Shown piece by piece: positions 18,801 to 29,849 of a stretch of DNA of 64,000 nucleotides (the stretch's first letter is position 1; each line of letters opens with the position of its first letter). This stretch comes from Blattamonas nauphoetae (lineage: Eukaryota > Preaxostyla > Oxymonadida): assembly GCA_033064195.1 (NCBI GenBank), contig JARBJD010000379.1, positions 1 through 64,000 on the forward strand. Reading direction: 5' to 3'. The position numbers and the translations under genes were made by a program. The notes below the pieces were generated by a model. The model ran no database searches and had not been told where the DNA came from. It saw nothing but the letters and a program-made list of their open reading frames with translations.

Positions 18801-19655
18801 ACCTTCTTTGTTGATCTCAGTCAGTGCAACTCCATCTGTATTGTATCGAAGAATAATTGCTTCACATTTTTGTTTTCGTTGATAGACATTCCAGAAGTGT
18901 CGAATGTCAATTGGTGAGTTTAATTGAGGATAGACTCGACTGATTCGTTCTTTGTTGAATCCTCCAAAGATCCACATTGAATCAATGTTTGATTTCATGT
19001 CTGCTGACAAACTGAATAGCTCATGCATTGTCAGAAAGAATGTGAATTTCGGTTGTCGATTCTCCAATAACAAGTCCATCATTGTCATTCTATTTTTGGA
19101 TGTTCTCCGTTCACCAAGTATTCTCCGACAGTCATCAAGGAGGATAATCGTTTGTAGATTCTTCACTGAGAAATCGTCCATATAAAGTGAGTCAAAGAGA
19201 TCATCTCTGCATTCATCAGTAATTCTGTCTTGCCACTGATTGTCTATGATCTCTTCATACGCGGCTTTAGATTGAGACAATTCCAACAGAAATGGAAGTG
19301 CTTCATCATATTTGACTTTCACATACGGAACGTTCAGTATTGGTTTGAATTTGTCGAATGTTGGATCAATGTTCTTATCAGTGACGAAGACAAACAGATG
19401 GAATAATTCATTCCTAACCTGAACATTCTGTAGCTTGGCAACCTCTCGAAGAGCATTGAATGTTTTTCCACTTCCTCTATTTCCAACCAGGACATTCACA
19501 CTGTTGCGATTGAACTTTAGGTCTGGATGAATCTGTGATTGGACTTCATGAGAAACATTCCTACTAGATGCTTCACTCAGTTTTGCATTCACGTATGCTG
19601 CAAGAGATGTTGAAGATACGGGCTGTGCCCTCAGAATGGAATTCGTTCTTTTCAT
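18780..19655 (-). CDS. Polinton packaging ATPase (B)
   Basis: 291-residue FtsK/HerA-A32-like ATPase. Walker A GNRGSGKT is at residues 58-65 and Walker B TIILLDD at about 169-175. A sensor-like TLHE/TMHELFSL region at about 210-217 follows, then a C-terminal domain ending in NRTVR. A32-like ATPases package DNA into preformed capsids. It is divergent from the 325-residue gene with a short shared spacer. Unlike the structural genes, its start (ATAAATG) lacks the T-rich motif, which hints at a different expression class. It looks whole in this copy. Confidence 0.8.
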   Translation of the reverse strand: MKRTNSILRAQPVSSTSLAAYVNAKLSEASSRNVSHEVQSQIHPDLKFNRNSVNVLVGNRGSGKTFNALREVAKLQNVQVRNELFHLFVFVTDKNIDPTFDKFKPILNVPYVKVKYDEALPFLLELSQSKAAYEEIIDNQWQDRITDECRDDLFDSLYMDDFSVKNLQTIILLDDCRRILGERRTSKNRMTMMDLLLENRQPKFTFFLTMHELFSLSADMKSNIDSMWIFGGFNKERISRVYPQLNSPIDIRHFWNVYQRKQKCEAIILRYNTDGVALTEINKEGLNRTVR

Positions 19656-19690
19656 TTATGATTTCTCTCTAATTAAAATATAGTTTTGGA

Positions 19691-19704
19691 TTTTTTATTT
19701 TGTA
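19691..19704 (+). promoter_or_regulatory. T-rich promoter motif
   Basis: TTTTTTATTTTGTA 10 bases before the ATG at 19,715, nearly identical to the site before the same gene in A. Confidence 0.6.
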
Positions 19705-19714
19705 TGAAAACACA

Positions 19715-20668
19715 ATGTCGAAGATACAATACATTCCCGTCAAAAGAAAAGCACCAGCGAAGAAACCAAACCTGAGATATGATCAGGGGACAATGGATGC
19801 AATGAAACGAATCTATGCTGATGATGACATTCGCACAAAATTCAATTCTGCACTCAGTAGTGTTCCATCAGCTTTAGAATACATTGAAAGGACTGGACAA
19901 AACTGGAGAGTGGAAATGGAGAAACATGGGAAAGTTCCTGATGTGATGGTCTACGACAGAGACAATGGAGATCTGGTTGCAGCGAATGGATTCATGCTTG
20001 CATCATACAACAGTCGACCTGTCGTCGAGACATACTATTCAATGAATCCAACACCAGATATGCGTAGACAAACTCCATACTCATCATTTCGTCAAGATCA
20101 TGGAAGAAGAATCAAAGCTGCACACAACAACTTCCTCAAAACTGGAACATACGATTTACCAGGAAACTATCGTGAAGTCAACTACCAAGAAATGCAAACT
20201 CAACGATCACAACAACCGTATGCTATCATGAAGAAAGCTGTTGCTGAATTCATGAATGATACCTTGAAGGTGTATCGTGCATGTCGAGAGACTCCAGCCG
20301 ATCCTGGGAAAGGAGTGTTGGACAATATGGTTTTCAATTCAATTCAATCCAAGATTGCATCAAAGATGTGGGATCAATGGCTTGTCGACCATGTTGAAGG
20401 TTTCATCAGTTCAAATCCAGATCATCAAAGATTGAAATCAAGAAAAGCTTTTAAAGAACAGATTCATCCACAGTTCATAACAATCATTTCAAACACAGAA
20501 GATTTAGGTACCTACCTTGGTCAATACTCAACTCAGATATCAACATTTGTGAACGAACAGACAACTGCAGCATACTGAACAAGAACGGGAGATATCGGTA
20601 GATTCCAAACAGGACATATGCCTGAATATACTCGATTCGCACACTTGGAGAAAGATATGAGTGATTAA
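19715..20668 (+). pseudogene. Polinton conserved ~325-aa protein, broken copy (B)
   Basis: Homologue of the protein at 1,075-2,052, with near-identical central helical region (KTKFNSALSS-type block, FNSIQSKIASKMWDQW). The family is unknown. This copy is broken (about one break) near its end. Position and promoter are conserved between A and B. Confidence 0.55.
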
Positions 20669-20705
20669 AAACATAAATATATATTTTTTATTTTTATAGA
20701 ATGTG

Positions 20706-21293
20706 ATGCAACCAATTCTAAGTTGTCAATTTACGAAACACACAAGTTCTTCTTCCGTTCCAACGTCAATCACCAACAATGTCATCATCGATAATAAAGG
20801 ATCTACTTCTGGAAGATCTAAGCTCGAAGATCGTAATGAACATAGTGCTAATGTTGAACTCGACAATGTTCCAGGTACATATGATCCACCACCACTTGAG
20901 ATCTATCCATCTGCCCCAATTCAGAGTCGTTCTATACCACTACGAGAATACACGTCTAATATTTCAGCATTCAAGGACCAACTACTGCTTGTTTGCAAGA
21001 ATGCTTTTGCTTGTGAAAAGAAACTACTGAATAACCTCATAGAACCATCGAAGAAATTGATTTCAAACCAAAGTGATTTATGCGCACTGATTGCAACACT
21101 CACTGGGATCAATGATGTAGTGATCGAATTGGATGATTTATCTGACAAATGCCTATGTCTCAATAAACTCCCAATCTTTAGAACCATTTTCAAGATCCTT
21201 GTTGGTGGCAAAGACATGAGCATTGCCTTCAATGAAGCATACAACACTATTCTCAACTATGGTATTTCATTGACAAAGGCAATTCCTCGTTAG
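20706..21293 (+). CDS. Polinton PSAP-motif protein (B)
   Basis: 195-residue protein. The N-terminal 55 residues are Ser/Thr-rich and variable. Next come DPPPLEIYPSAP (about residues 58-69) and a conserved helical domain with KLLNNLIEPSKK and FRTIFKILVGG. The C-terminus is GISLTKAIPR. PSAP is kept in both A and B although the preceding region varies. No family was recognised. The ATG at 20,706 follows the T-rich motif and is preferred over the GTG three bases upstream. It ends with TAG; TGA follows three codons later. Confidence 0.6.
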   Translation: MQPILSCQFTKHTSSSSVPTSITNNVIIDNKGSTSGRSKLEDRNEHSANVELDNVPGTYDPPPLEIYPSAPIQSRSIPLREYTSNISAFKDQLLLVCKNAFACEKKLLNNLIEPSKKLISNQSDLCALIATLTGINDVVIELDDLSDKCLCLNKLPIFRTIFKILVGGKDMSIAFNEAYNTILNYGISLTKAIPR

Positions 21294-21329
21294 AATAATT
21301 ACTGAATTGTATTTTTTATTTTTACATAA

Positions 21330-21641
21330 ATGGCACCAGGAAGTTTCAACAAACTCAAAAATATTGGCAAACAGTTCTTTCAATTCATCAAACCACTTGC
21401 TCCATCACTGCTTCAGGTTGGAGGTGGACTTCTCTCACAGACAAACAACAAGTTTGGACAAACAGCTGAAGGAATACTCAGTGGCTTAGGCGGAATGATG
21501 GACGTTTACCAACAGAACAAAGCAATCAATCGAGCACAACAACCACAGATGATAGATTATGAACCTCCACGAAATGGACGCTATTCCAAGGATGACATTC
21601 CTCAATCGTCAAATTCCAAAATTCAATTCAAAGGATTATAA
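21330..21641 (+). CDS. small MAPG protein 1 (B)
   Basis: 103 residues: MAPGSFNKLKNIGK, an amphipathic Gly/Leu-rich centre, a Gln/Asn-rich tail and the conserved end SSNSKIQFKGL. It is shorter than the A copy, which carries a double-hairpin insert in the tail. The ATG sits in a T-rich motif/ATAAATG context. It ends with TAA, as in A, with no in-frame TGA before the next gene has begun. Confidence 0.6.
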   Translation: MAPGSFNKLKNIGKQFFQFIKPLAPSLLQVGGGLLSQTNNKFGQTAEGILSGLGGMMDVYQQNKAINRAQQPQMIDYEPPRNGRYSKDDIPQSSNSKIQFKGL

Positions 21642-21675
21642 TTTGTTTGTGTTCAAGTTTTTTATTTTTACATAA

Positions 21676-21975
21676 ATGGCACCAGGTTGGTTATCAAAAT
21701 TAGCGGCAGTTGGCAAAAATAGACTCAGAGTTGGAGCTCCATTTCTGAATCTCATTCCCTTCGTTGGACCACTGATTTCGAAGGTTGCACAGACAGGTGT
21801 TGAAATGATTCCAGATGTGAAGTCGGATCAACAAATCCATGCAGAAAAGATGGCCCAGTATGAGCAAGCAATGAATGAAGGGAACACAGCAGTTGCGAAT
21901 AAACTCAGAGGTGAAATACTGAGACTGGAAGAAAAGCTGAAGCCGAAACCAAAGAAGAAGAAACTGAAAAAGAAA
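21676..21975 (+). CDS. small MAPG protein 2 (B)
   Basis: About 100 residues: MAPGWLSKLAAVGK, a hydrophobic LNLIPFVGP segment, a charged helix and a lysine-rich tail (KKKKLKKK). It is the homologue of 3,153-3,455. The 3' border is drawn by alignment with the A copy; the first capsid gene follows within 35 bases. Confidence 0.5.
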
Positions 21976-22005
21976 TATGCATTATTGTTTGTTATTTTTG
22001 ATAAA

Positions 22006-23882
22006 ATGAACTCGCATATAACACATCTGACAAACAAAAGAACAGGAGCATCATCATTAACTGGAAACACTACAGGATCAATCAAGTATACAAGGGATGA
22101 TATTGGTCAAATCCAACAGCAACTCATGTCTGAACATCACATCAATTACCTTCTGAATGATGGAGCACATAGTACTTCAATACAAGAATTGAAACCATCA
22201 GAGAACTCACGCTTCTACAAAGGACAGGAAATAATTATTCCATTGACTGGAAATCAGGATATTTGTCAAATTGATGATTCATTCATTACGTTCACAATGA
22301 CAGCGACTTTGAAAATGAACAATTGGCTAAACACGACAGGTAAAATTGGATCGTTTATGAATGAGAGGATATTCATATTCGTTGGACTCAAACATTCGGC
22401 ATCAATCTTTCGTGACCTTACTGTTCTTCACAACAATCAAAGAATCATCAGCACTACAACCAATGATGGATCAATGGTGTCTCACATCTATAATATGATC
22501 AAACCGAAGAGTCAATTGGAGAATCGAAAACATTGTCACACACCTTGGCAGAATGCTTGGAATCATGATGAATCTGTTGCTGGTGTTTATATTCCTTTAT
22601 CAGACTTCACAACAACATCAGGAACAGGAGTGTTTCAAGACACGATTGATGTACCAATTCGTGTGTCAATCAATCTTGAAGATCTTCTCATTTTCTCTGG
22701 AATGACTGACTATCCAAGATGCCTCTTCGGAGATCTGAAACTCAGTGTCCACATAAATGAAGATGCATTCGTTTGTTGTCCTGGTAATCCTGAACTGACA
22801 CTGAAAAATACACTCTCGTTATTGATCAGTGAATATACATCAAAGTTTCCTCCATCCGAGATTCACTTGTTTATTGTAATCGTGATCGTCCAACCTTCCT
22901 TCCATATCTCGTCCCCCCATGTACAAAGAACTTCGTTCAAATCGGTCAATCATTTAAGATCATGGCAGTAAAACAAGATTGTGTATATACACATCCGACT
23001 GGTATTACCTCGGAACCTTCCCCTGATGAACAATACATTTCTCTCAACATTATGGATTATCGCATTGATGATGTGTATTGCATGAGTGCTGGATACAAAA
23101 TGAAAGAAATTGCGAAAGAGAATCTGAAGAAAATGTATCAGAATCGTCCTGGAACAATTCCAGCAGAAAAGATATCATTCTATCCATTTCAGAAGACACC
23201 GACTCCATCAGGTATTGATTGTACTCAACAGATGGTTCTCGTTAATGCCAAGGACATCATGCTTCTCTTCCGTCACTACGACAATGAAGTCACTTGTTTT
23301 CACAATCCAATGCAGAAGAATATCCAAGTGAATCTACTCAATAAAAACTATCCAGAACAACCGACAACAACTATTGGAGCTCGCTTCTATCAGTTTGCAT
23401 TGTCGACTCTCAACCTTGATTCATACCTCACTGTTCCAGATGATTTGGAGCGATCACTTACAGATTCTCTCGTTGAAGAGAAACTCACTGGTGATCAGAA
23501 TTATCCAAATGAATCAATGACAAGAGTACGTCCGATTCATGACAATACTGATTTTCTTTTATGCTTTTCAACACAGCGAAGTGGGTGTCCAACAAACTGT
23601 AATGATTCGATCAGTTCCAGAGGTCAGAATGTTCCAGTCACTTTGAGATCTCAGCCAATATATCAGGGCTTGATTGACACATACTATAATGTTCTTGATC
23701 CAAGTCAACAAAATGATAGTAACGATGGTTTTATGACAAAATTTACGCATCCTCCAGCACCAATTTGAGCAACAACCGCAACAACTTGGTGGGTACTACG
23801 ATACAGCAATGGTGAACCAAAAGTTGAGTATTATCCTAATCACACACTGAAAGCGTTGCACAAAGATTTGGGAATCATGTAG
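22006..23882 (+). pseudogene. capsid-like protein 1, broken copy (B)
   Basis: Copy of the 62-kb and 3.5-kb capsid-like protein 1 genes, very close to the element C protein throughout. Element B's copy is broken (about two breaks). The shared capsid block (TDYPRCLFGDLKL, VCCP) is recognisable. Confidence 0.65.
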
Positions 23883-23916
23883 AGACAAAACAGTAAAAGA
23901 AATTATTGATATTGTA

Positions 23917-23933
23917 TTTTTTATTTTTCTATA
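23917..23933 (+). promoter_or_regulatory. T-rich promoter motif, TAAATG start
   Basis: T6-ATTTTT then CTATAAATG before the ATG at 23,935; the same as before capsid-like protein 2 in A and C. Confidence 0.6.
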
Positions 23934-25371
23934 AATGAGAAGTATCAGAGCAAATCAATCCAAACCAACATCGACATTAATTGAGCAAATCGAAGTTCAA
24001 TCATACATGCCAAAACAGTGGGATTCCGAGCCACACATTTTTTCCATTCAAGAAGTTCATCCAACAAATCCTCCAATGCCGTGCAGAATAGGAGACGAGA
24101 TTGAAGTGCCATTGTGCTATGACGGTCATGATGTGACTGAGTTTGCGAAGAGTCATTTGCGGATCGATCTCACAGTTACCGTTCCATATTTGAAACCAAC
24201 GAGTGCATCTGGGAAATATGTTGGAATGTATGGAATGTTCTACGGATTCAAATCATCATCAGCTGCAATTCGAGACATGAGACTCGTCGACAGTCAAGGA
24301 AACATCATTGACAATACACTTCAGAACAATCACATCCACGAATCATTTCTATACCACACTTTCAAGTCACATGAAGAGAAAAACAACATGAAGCATTGCT
24401 ACAGCCTTTGTGAAAATGTCCAGAGAATGGATCCAAGTGTTTGTGGATAATATCATTGTCCAGTCGATGCTGCCTCTTCAAACGTCACATTTACGAAACC
24501 ACTGGTCATTCCATTTGTGAATCTCCTGCCATTAAGTACTTTCGATCAGTATCCGAATTCCATCTTTGGTAATCTCCGATTGAGATTGCATTTGACAACA
24601 GATTCACTTGTGTATTGTCCGATCAGAGTTTCTACCATCGTAAGGAAAACACTTGAAAACAGTATTGATCAAAATCCAAGTATTTCGATATCAACTCTGT
24701 CAACTCTATCCCAAACAGAATTAATGTACGATGGAGACTTCTCGACATTGACTCAAGAATTTACACAAATCGGGAATCCAGTTCAACGAATTCAATATTT
24801 TCAACCGGCATCATCAGGTACAGTCAAATATATCGCTACATCGCCAGACACTTCCACTGTTCTTGCTTCATCAGTGGATAAAGTCACATCAGTTTGCTAT
24901 GGATATCAGATAACTGATGCAACTAAACAATCTCTGATAAACACTTACACAAAGACTTTATATGTTCTGAAAGCTGAAAGAATTGACACACAGTCATTTC
25001 AATCAAAAGCAAATGCAATGGGAGTCAGATCAAACATAAGTATCAAACTTAACAATCTCATGAATCTGATGTGCTTATTCCCTGAAAGACCGAACGAGTG
25101 TACAGTCTTCAGAAATCCTCAATATGTTGGTCAATTCGAGATGCTTGGATCCAACTTTCCCAATTTCCCAATGTCAACGATCTCACCAGAGTTCTATCAA
25201 ATGATGATGGTGAATGGTGATTTCATTGGTTGTTCAGCCACTGAAGAGTTTGAGAATTCTATTTGTTCCACTCGCGTATTTCACGACAGAGGAAAAGATT
25301 ACAAGAGATCAAGACCAGTCACGGATGCAACATCATTCACATTCATGGTTCCAACAGATCGAAGTGAAATT

Positions 25372-27523
25372 GGGTCGCTCTGAATGAAATGTTACCCGCG
25401 TCGTATCTCTTTAAATACAAGGAATTCCACTTCATTACGCTTTGTACACAACATTTTCAAAGATGGCCACCATTTATCAGCGAAATGTATTCGTTTGTGT
25501 CAAGAGTCGTTTTTTTCTTTCCAGATCTAACTTGAGAAGGCTTTTTCTTCATTCTCTCATCCTCATCTTCAAATAACAATAACAAGTCATCCTCTCCCAC
25601 AAATTCTTCATTCATTTTCCGATCTGGAGGTGGTCGCAATTTACGTTGAGGCCTCAAAATGGACTCGTTATCCAAGAGAACAGGTCGCTTTTCTGACGGT
25701 GGAGTTGTGAATTCCATGTCAGTATCCTTGAAGAAAATTGGATGAATAGTGAAGCGGACACACAATTGGGACAATACTGTCGTCAGTTCGTTCGAGGCAT
25801 GATCCTCGTTCGATCATCCTTCGTCTGTCTTCAAATTTCCTTTGTTTTTCAGGAGATGTGGCGACTCGAGATGAAATGATTATTTCATGACATCTCTTCA
25901 TCTCAAAGTTATGAAGGACTTGCTTGAACCGAAAAGGGAGATTTCGCCAGTCTGTTGTTGGGATCGACGAAGATGGACTACAGAACAGTTCACCCTGCTG
26001 AATCGTGAAACAGAGGTGTTTTGTGATGCCAGTGAAGTCAATTTCTGGCGATTCTAAGGCAAAAGTTGGCAAAAATTGAATGAAAGTCACATCTCGTCTC
26101 ATCAAGGCTGTTTCTGTTTGTTTGAAATAGTCTACGAATTGAGAGCATGTGTCAATTCGTTGATGGGGTGGATGAAAGCGTAATGTTTTTGTCATAAGCC
26201 CGAATTCTGCATCGCATTCATTTTTTCCGTGGTGTTCGAAATAGAAGACAGCGTATGTTGACAATGTGTGGTCCAATGTTGTTAGGTCGGAGAGGAGGTA
26301 GCAGAGGAGCTGCTTATTTCTGAAGTGCGGCCCGCAATCAGAAACAAAAAAGATGGTCTGGGCCAGATCAAACCACTCATTCTCCAATAACACCTCCAAC
26401 GCTTCCACTACAAAGCTTGCATTATGATTTAGGATCTCGCTGATAAAATGGTAGGTTCTTTTCTCTAATTCTCCTTTTGAATCTCTGCTGTAGACAACAA
26501 AGGCAAGATCTGTCAGCTGCTGCTTCTCGAAGAAGTCCTTTTGTGATTCTTCTGTTGAAATAGGTATTTTCCAGTTTTCCTTGAAATCAGCTATGATCAT
26601 AAACTGTTTTTGTTTCAATTTGTTTCGAATTTCCTTGATTCCTCTCCTCTGATCTTCAGCTTCGAACAAGTGATCGTCGAGTGCTTTGATTTCTTTCTCT
26701 AAAGTTTCTCTTTTCTCTTCTTCATCTTCATGCAGGGTTCCAAGTTCTCTGATGGCCTCTTTTCGGCGGACACAATCTGGACAAACGTCTGTCCGCCGTC
26801 GAGCTTGGTGAAGATCTTGCGTCTGGAAACAAAAAGAACTGTATCCCATAGTAATGCCAGTTTCTTTTTCCAGTTCCTTCCATAATTCATATTTTATTTG
26901 ACATATAATCCTTTCTTTCATCCATTTCGCAGGATCAGGATCCAGGAGTTGTTGGGCTTTGGAGCTCTCAGACGAATGATCAATGATGAATTCCCGAAAT
27001 TTCATTTGCTCCTCATGGTTCAAAGGTAATCGAGATGGTGGAGGGCGTGTTCGTTTGTCTCTTTTTAACGATGTGGAGAAGTAACTCCTCTAAATCCGAT
27101 GGCCAGACGGAGAGAAGTGCTTCGCGAGCTTGACAAGTTATTTGATACCGTTCATCTCGCGAAAGCGATGATAATGACTTGGTTGAATCTTTTAACATCA
27201 ATACTAGCAGGAGTTCCCAGAATCGAAGTCAAAACTGCGACACTCAGTGCCAATCGAGACAAGACCGTGCCATCCTCACAAATTTGCATAATTGGTAGCA
27301 GTCCGTTTCTATGCTTGTGGAATCTCTCCTTTTCACGATGTGAGGTGAAGATCTTTCTTTTTCACAAAATGTGGTCATATTTCGAGCGATGCGAAACGAT
27401 CACACTCAATTCCCACAAAAATGAAGTTAAACCACTCCACCAAAAATTCAGAGCAATTTACGTGTGTTTTTATTTTTTTACGACGCACCATAGTGTAAAG
27501 TAACAATTCATTCAGAGTGAGCC
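25372..27523 (-). mobile_element. TIR DNA transposon inside the capsid gene
   Basis: 2,152 bp with terminal inverted repeats GG(G/C)TC(G/A)CTCTGAATGAA, followed by (A/T)TGTTAC on both sides. It is flanked by a 4-bp AATT duplication (25,368-25,371 and 27,524-27,527); a 5-bp AATTG reading is possible. The uninterrupted A and C genes show the empty site. It encodes one transposase on the minus strand. Confidence 0.85.
25457..27201 (-). pseudogene. DDE-type transposase of the capsid-gene transposon
   Basis: The main frame (25,719-27,023, about 430 codons) has a CPDC zinc-type pair, a coiled coil, MIIADFKEN with the first acidic residue, FFVSDCGPHFRN with the second, and HHGKNECDAEFG with the third. 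This arrangement matches the related protein at 54,395-55,719. The N-terminus (27,013-27,201, SLSRDERYQITCQ) and a basic C-terminal tail (25,457-25,774) lie in other frames, so the gene has about two frame changes or short introns. The HGK-x-x-x-D signature is typical of a widespread, poorly named eukaryotic DDE group; I do not assign a superfamily. Confidence 0.65.
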
Positions 27524-27813
27524 AATTGCTGGTGGTGAAGAAGGTATTTCGACAGCAGAATCAGTGAATATTGTATACAGAGGAACACCAATCAATCAGG
27601 GTGAACTCGATCCATATTTCACCTCAACTCCTGAAGGTCCTCCTCCACCAATTCTCGCACTACATCAAGCAACATACTGGCTGTTCTGGATTGAGAATGG
27701 ACAGCCACGAGTGCGATCTGTCATTGATCGTCGACTCCAAGAAGCATACGAAGAAGTGAAGAGAGGTCATTGAATCGAACAAATGTGATATTTTATTTTT
27801 GAAGAAAACAGCG

Positions 27814-28224
27814 ATGGTGAAGCGTTACTTCTCAATTCAGAATTCTCATACTGCTCAACTCCCTCCTGATTTTACCAATTCTAGAAAACAAAAATACATC
27901 TACTTTCTTGACTGTAAACTCATACATGTGAGTGAAGAAATTTGTGATGGATCGACAGTCATTTCAAAAGACATTCCACAGCACATTACAATCCATGGTG
28001 ATTGGATTCAGACTGATGCACACAATGATTCATATGTCGCTTTCTGCAACGAACAGATTGCGAAGCGAAAGAAGTGGGAATTAAGCACTCGACAATCAAT
28101 TGTGAAGATCTGGTTCAAAGACAGTTCAGGTGAATCAATTGAGATGGAGACAACGGAAACAATCAATGGAAAAATAAACAAAGAGTACTATGAATTCCTT
28201 GTTGATCTCATGTTGGAGTATTGA
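27814..28224 (+). CDS. Polinton 136-aa protein (B)
   Basis: 136-residue, probably beta-rich protein: VKRYFSIQN, FLDCKLIHV, HITIHGDWIQ and a C-terminal FKDSSGESIEMET region. The ATG at 27,814 follows a T-rich motif (27,790-27,800) and matches the A and C starts, so I chose it over upstream near-cognate codons. It ends in TGA and overlaps the 3' end of the convergent fibre gene by 17 bases, as in element C. Function unknown. Confidence 0.6.
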   Translation: MVKRYFSIQNSHTAQLPPDFTNSRKQKYIYFLDCKLIHVSEEICDGSTVISKDIPQHITIHGDWIQTDAHNDSYVAFCNEQIAKRKKWELSTRQSIVKIWFKDSSGESIEMETTETINGKINKEYYEFLVDLMLEY

Positions 28225-29128
28225 TCAGTGAGTTATATTTTTGGATTAGTTCATTGATGAGTGTCTGTTGTTGCCCAACAATTGCACTCAGTTCCTGAAT
28301 GGCTTTCACGCAGAAGCAAGAGAGTTCTGCGTAATCAACTTGAAGACAATCTGGATTGGAATCATTCACGACTTCGGGGAAGATTTCTTGGATCTGTTGA
28401 GCAATCACACCAATGTGCTTCTTCTCACTTTCCTTCTTTAAGCATTCACATTTCTCTTTGCAGTTCTTCAAGTGTTCTTCATCTGTCTCATTTTCAATTT
28501 GCTTCGTCACTTTGTTGATCTTCGAGTCAAATGTGTTGAATTGATACTGCACGATTTCGACTTTATTCAGTTGCTCAAGAACATCAGGATATGGTTGAAT
28601 ATTTCTTTTGACTCTTATGTCTGATAGCTGAGAAAAACTTCCCGTTGGTGATATTGAAAACACTCCTGAACCAGCGTCCTCATCGTAGTAATACAATGCT
28701 GGTGTGTCACACGGTGACCACATAATGATACCATCACCATTGAACTGAAGTCCAGAAGTTTCTGCAATCGATTGTGAGATTGATTTGCCAGACTTAAATG
28801 TTGAAGCCGGATATGTTCCAGGATACTTCGGAAGTGATCCCTCTGATATGTTCCAATTCGCTCCATTCACATTGATCAATCCTCCAATTGTTGGTGTCGC
28901 AATACCAGCTGAACAAGTGATTGATCCATTTGTTGAAACGACGTTTTGGATTGAAGATATTGCTGTCTTGTGTGCTTCAGTTGTCTTCTTTAGTGTGCCG
29001 ACTTCTTCCTGATTCGTTTCTAATTCCGTCTGTAGTGAGTGAATGACTGCTGCATTCTCAGTGATCGTCGACAGATTATGATCAATCATTTTCTCAATCA
29101 TTTGTGAGTTGTATTTTTGTCGATTCAT
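28208..29128 (-). CDS. S74/ICA fibre (B)
   Basis: 306-residue fibre with an N-terminal coiled coil, a Gly/Ser-rich beta region and a C-terminal peptidase S74 chaperone domain (LSDIRVKRN with Ser and Lys five apart, HIGVIAQQIQEIFPEVV, LQVDYAELSCF). The start MNRQKYNSQM at 29,128 matches A and C. It is expected to trimerise and self-cleave before the Ser,  as in phage endosialidase spikes and MYRF. It is convergent with the 136-residue gene. Confidence 0.8.
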   Translation of the reverse strand: MNRQKYNSQMIEKMIDHNLSTITENAAVIHSLQTELETNQEEVGTLKKTTEAHKTAISSIQNVVSTNGSITCSAGIATPTIGGLINVNGANWNISEGSLPKYPGTYPASTFKSGKSISQSIAETSGLQFNGDGIIMWSPCDTPALYYYDEDAGSGVFSISPTGSFSQLSDIRVKRNIQPYPDVLEQLNKVEIVQYQFNTFDSKINKVTKQIENETDEEHLKNCKEKCECLKKESEKKHIGVIAQQIQEIFPEVVNDSNPDCLQVDYAELSCFCVKAIQELSAIVGQQQTLINELIQKYNSLINTPT

Positions 29129-29206
29129 TTTTTTGTTTGCTCTTTCATAGAAATTAAACAAGTCAAAAATAGCCGTTGAGTAGTTCCTGTTCATGTTCGT
29201 GTGAGT

Positions 29207-29520
29207 TTCCTATGGACACCCCGATACCCCTTTGGGGACGATCTATCTCAATCCTTCTCAACGACTGCTACGCTCTCACAGAGAATATCGAAGTCCTTGA
29301 AGGGATAAGTCTTGGGTGGGCATGATTTACGGACAAATTCTTGGAAAAGAATCTGAAGCCAACATGAACCCCGGGGACAATCTTCCGATCATCCGTCTCC
29401 AATCCAACCTCCAAATCGTTCTACGCATCAGTCACGAGGGCACCATTTAGCCTGAGTATCTTGGAACGTTACGTCGAGGTCTCACACTTGTACAAACTGG
29501 ACCCACTCTTCATATGCAAA
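29207..29520 (+). repeat. interspersed repeat R1, copy 2
   Basis: 314 bp, the best-preserved copy of R1, just outside the fibre gene of element B. It contains CCCCGATACCCCTTTGGGG, a small palindrome at its left end. It is followed, as in element A, by a module gene on the minus strand. Confidence 0.65.
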
Positions 29521-29534
29521 ATAAAAAAGTCAAA

Positions 29535-29849
29535 TCAAAAAAAATCAGCGTTAATTTTGAAAACCTCAGAACCACCAATTTCTCGATACGTGAATGGTGT
29601 CAGAACCTGCTTGTACTCACCAACGAGTTCACAGTTGTACTTCCTCAGTTCATTCTCCACAAAGGATTGAGTGTAGTGTCGACGTTGTGACATGTGCGGT
29701 CTGTTCCCTTGATTCCACAACTTTGGTTTTATCCTCCACTCAACTCCTTCATGAACATAGATTACTGGTTCTGTGCTCCGGACATACTCAGAAACAAGTT
29801 CACAGTTCTCTTTTTTCATTGATTCAATCAACTTTTCTCTCGGGTTCAT
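29535..29849 (-). CDS. two-module protein (B, right end)
   Basis: 105 residues with two modules: KLIESMKKENCELVSEY/YVHEGVEWRIKP/GNRPH and VENELRKYNCELVGEY/FTYREIGGSEVF. It is the homologue of the 10,332-10,949 protein and lacks the N-terminal module. A T-rich motif (rev. 29,852-29,868) precedes the ATG. The 3' end is less conserved, so the gene may be shortened. Confidence 0.5.
   Translation of the reverse strand: MNPREKLIESMKKENCELVSEYVRSTEPVIYVHEGVEWRIKPKLWNQGNRPHMSQRRHYTQSFVENELRKYNCELVGEYKQVLTPFTYREIGGSEVFKINADFF

Larger units (their letters stand above)
23935..27773 (+). pseudogene. capsid-like protein 2, broken and split by a transposon (B)
   Basis: Copy of capsid-like protein 2, close to element C's version. 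A 2.15-kb TIR transposon is inserted in the 3' third, and the gene has about one further break. The conserved end (PPPILALHQATYW) lies right of the insertion. Confidence 0.7.

Noticed and set aside
9726-29520. R1 copies at 9.7 and 29.2 kb as terminal repeats of element B
   Set aside because: They are in direct, not inverted, orientation, and each fits better as the fibre-side flank of its own element (A and B).
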